Source: Ruminococcaceae bacterium UBA2656 (GTDB lineage: Bacteria > Bacillota > Clostridia > Oscillospirales > Acutalibacteraceae). From it: DNA of 6,440 nt. Below, in pieces: positions 5,986 through 6,440 of the stretch. The position numbers were made by a program, and so were the translations under genes. The notes below the pieces were generated by a model. That model had not been told where the DNA came from and searched no databases. It saw only the letters and a program-made list of their open reading frames with translations. The DNA is taken from assembly GCA_002359465.1 (NCBI GenBank), contig DENA01000015.1, positions 47,156 through 53,595 on the forward strand, given 5' to 3'. Each line of letters begins with the position of its first letter. The first letter of the stretch is position 1.

Positions 5986-6086
5986 AGAAAAGGCCGGCGG
6001 GAATACTGATTAAGCATTTACATGGTACGATTGCTTTTGCAGCTACATACAATGAATTGGTGATTGAAAAATGGACGATTCTTTAA
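5958..6086 (+). other. Possible 42-codon open frame, weakly supported
   Basis: An ATG at 5958 opens a frame giving MASSIFEDAKKRPAGILIKH and then LHGTIAFAATYNELVIEKWTIL. There is no ribosome binding site upstream, and the first nine codons coincide with the minus-strand terminator hairpin. The frame overlaps the start of the next gene by 16 nt. The later part reads like plausible protein, so it may be the remnant of an imported gene, or chance. I do not recognise it. Confidence 0.2.
6026..6053 (+). promoter_or_regulatory. Candidate SigE-type promoter before the 104-residue gene
   Basis: CATACAAT (6046-6053) is an exact match to the SigE -10 consensus CATACAnT. The best -35 is TACGATT (6026-6032), five of seven, but at 13 bp rather than the usual 14-15. 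The leader would be only about 11 nt, which counts against it. Confidence 0.25.
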
Positions 6087-6385
6087 AATGTTTTGATCCA
6101 GGCGAACTAATTATTATCGGCACACTTCTGACTTTTTTAATTTCTGATGATATGGATGCAGGTGATCTTAATGTCTTAGGAAACTTCATTGTTGCGATCG
6201 GCGGTTTAATCCTGACCTGGGCCGCACAAAAACAACTTTTAGAAACCCCTGAGACCACAGGCAGCTCCTCCGATACGGTTACGTTAGAAAATATTAAAAA
6301 TCAAATCAAGTGCCTACAGGAAAAATGTGAAAAGCTGGAAAGCTCTTCATCTACAAAAGACAGCCCTCCCAACAGCAAAGGCTGA
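6071..6385 (+). CDS. Hypothetical small protein with two hydrophobic segments and a coiled-coil-like tail
   Basis: I do not assign this 104-residue product to a named function. Residues 12-24 (ELIIIGTLLTFLI) and 36-52 (LGNFIVAIGGLILTWAA) are hydrophobic and separated by an acidic turn (DDMDAGD, 26-32), suggesting a membrane hairpin or an amphipathic helical pair. Residues 70-91 are charged and heptad-like with Cys81 and Cys86, and the end is Ser/Lys-rich and disordered. From memory, the first half resembles small clostridial proteins with an ELxxIxxLLxxxIS...LGNFxxxxGxxLxTxAAQ layout, which I could not check. GGTGA (6059-6063), 7 nt before the ATG, is an acceptable ribosome binding site. It lies 128 nt downstream of the broken cotJC on the same strand. 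The frame is more AT-rich than the exporter genes, fitting a different origin. Confidence 0.65.
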   Translation: MDDSLKCFDPGELIIIGTLLTFLISDDMDAGDLNVLGNFIVAIGGLILTWAAQKQLLETPETTGSSSDTVTLENIKNQIKCLQEKCEKLESSSSTKDSPPNSKG

Positions 6386-6392
6386 GAGGGCT
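6362..6392 (+). terminator. Possible terminator overlapping the end of the 104-residue gene
   Basis: Outer arms AGCCCTC (6362-6368) and GAGGGCT (6386-6392) pair perfectly, and within them CAGC (6373-6376) and GCTG (6381-6384) form an inner stem with loop AAAG. The stem overlaps the last codons and the TGA at 6383-6385. The following TATTATCAT is only a weak U tract, so termination may be partial. The remaining bases to 6440 hold nothing I can identify. Confidence 0.45.
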
Positions 6393-6440
6393 TATTATCA
6401 TCGCGTTGATTATTGCGGCTGAATCCCGTCAATATATATT

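Noticed and set aside
6043..6258. Minus-strand frame of 71 codons that could have fed the orphan terminator
   Set aside because: It is a shadow of the 104-residue plus-strand gene with no ribosome binding site or recognisable motif.

Overview
The window suggests an endospore-forming, moderate-GC Firmicute, most likely a member of the Clostridia. The grounds are a cotJ spore-coat operon, GGAGG-type ribosome binding sites, an AmmeMemoRadiSam gene, and a MarR-controlled heterodimeric ABC exporter of a type common in that class. This is an inference from gene content; no 16S rRNA or other marker is present. No tRNA, rRNA, CRISPR array or insertion sequence was seen.

Left part, minus strand (1-1010): a partial gene for an AmmeMemoRadiSam-type protein with an N-terminal LigB (class III extradiol dioxygenase-like) domain runs off the left edge. 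Just upstream of it lies a 45-codon remnant of a macro-domain gene, which keeps the ADP-ribose-binding start of the fold and then stops. One or two sigma-A-type promoters precede the remnant.

Centre, minus strand (1012-5239): a three-gene operon, marR - ABC exporter subunit A - ABC exporter subunit B, ends in a strong hairpin terminator. The two exporter genes overlap by one base. Their ATPase motifs are complementary: subunit A has degenerate Walker B and H-loop residues but a good signature motif, while subunit B has good Walker and H-loop motifs but a degenerate signature. This is the pattern of an obligate heterodimer with one active and one inactive ATP site. The MarR gene has a TTGACA-N17-TAATAT promoter, with two overlapping inverted repeats spanning the -10 box and the start of the transcript, so autorepression of the whole operon is likely.

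Right part, plus strand (5302-6440): a divergent spore-coat operon, cotJA-cotJB-cotJC, sits behind a promoter that fits the mother-cell sigma factors SigK/SigE. The genes overlap by 4 and 1 bases, but cotJC, normally a manganese-catalase-like protein of about 190 residues, is cut to 36 codons. Right after the break is a minus-strand terminator with no visible gene to serve. A small gene of unknown function follows, encoding a 104-residue protein with two hydrophobic segments and a charged coiled-coil-like tail.

The most notable signals are the two truncated genes (macro domain and cotJC), the rearrangement-like junction at about 5940, and the tandem MarR operator. I found no clear evidence of an entirely new system.
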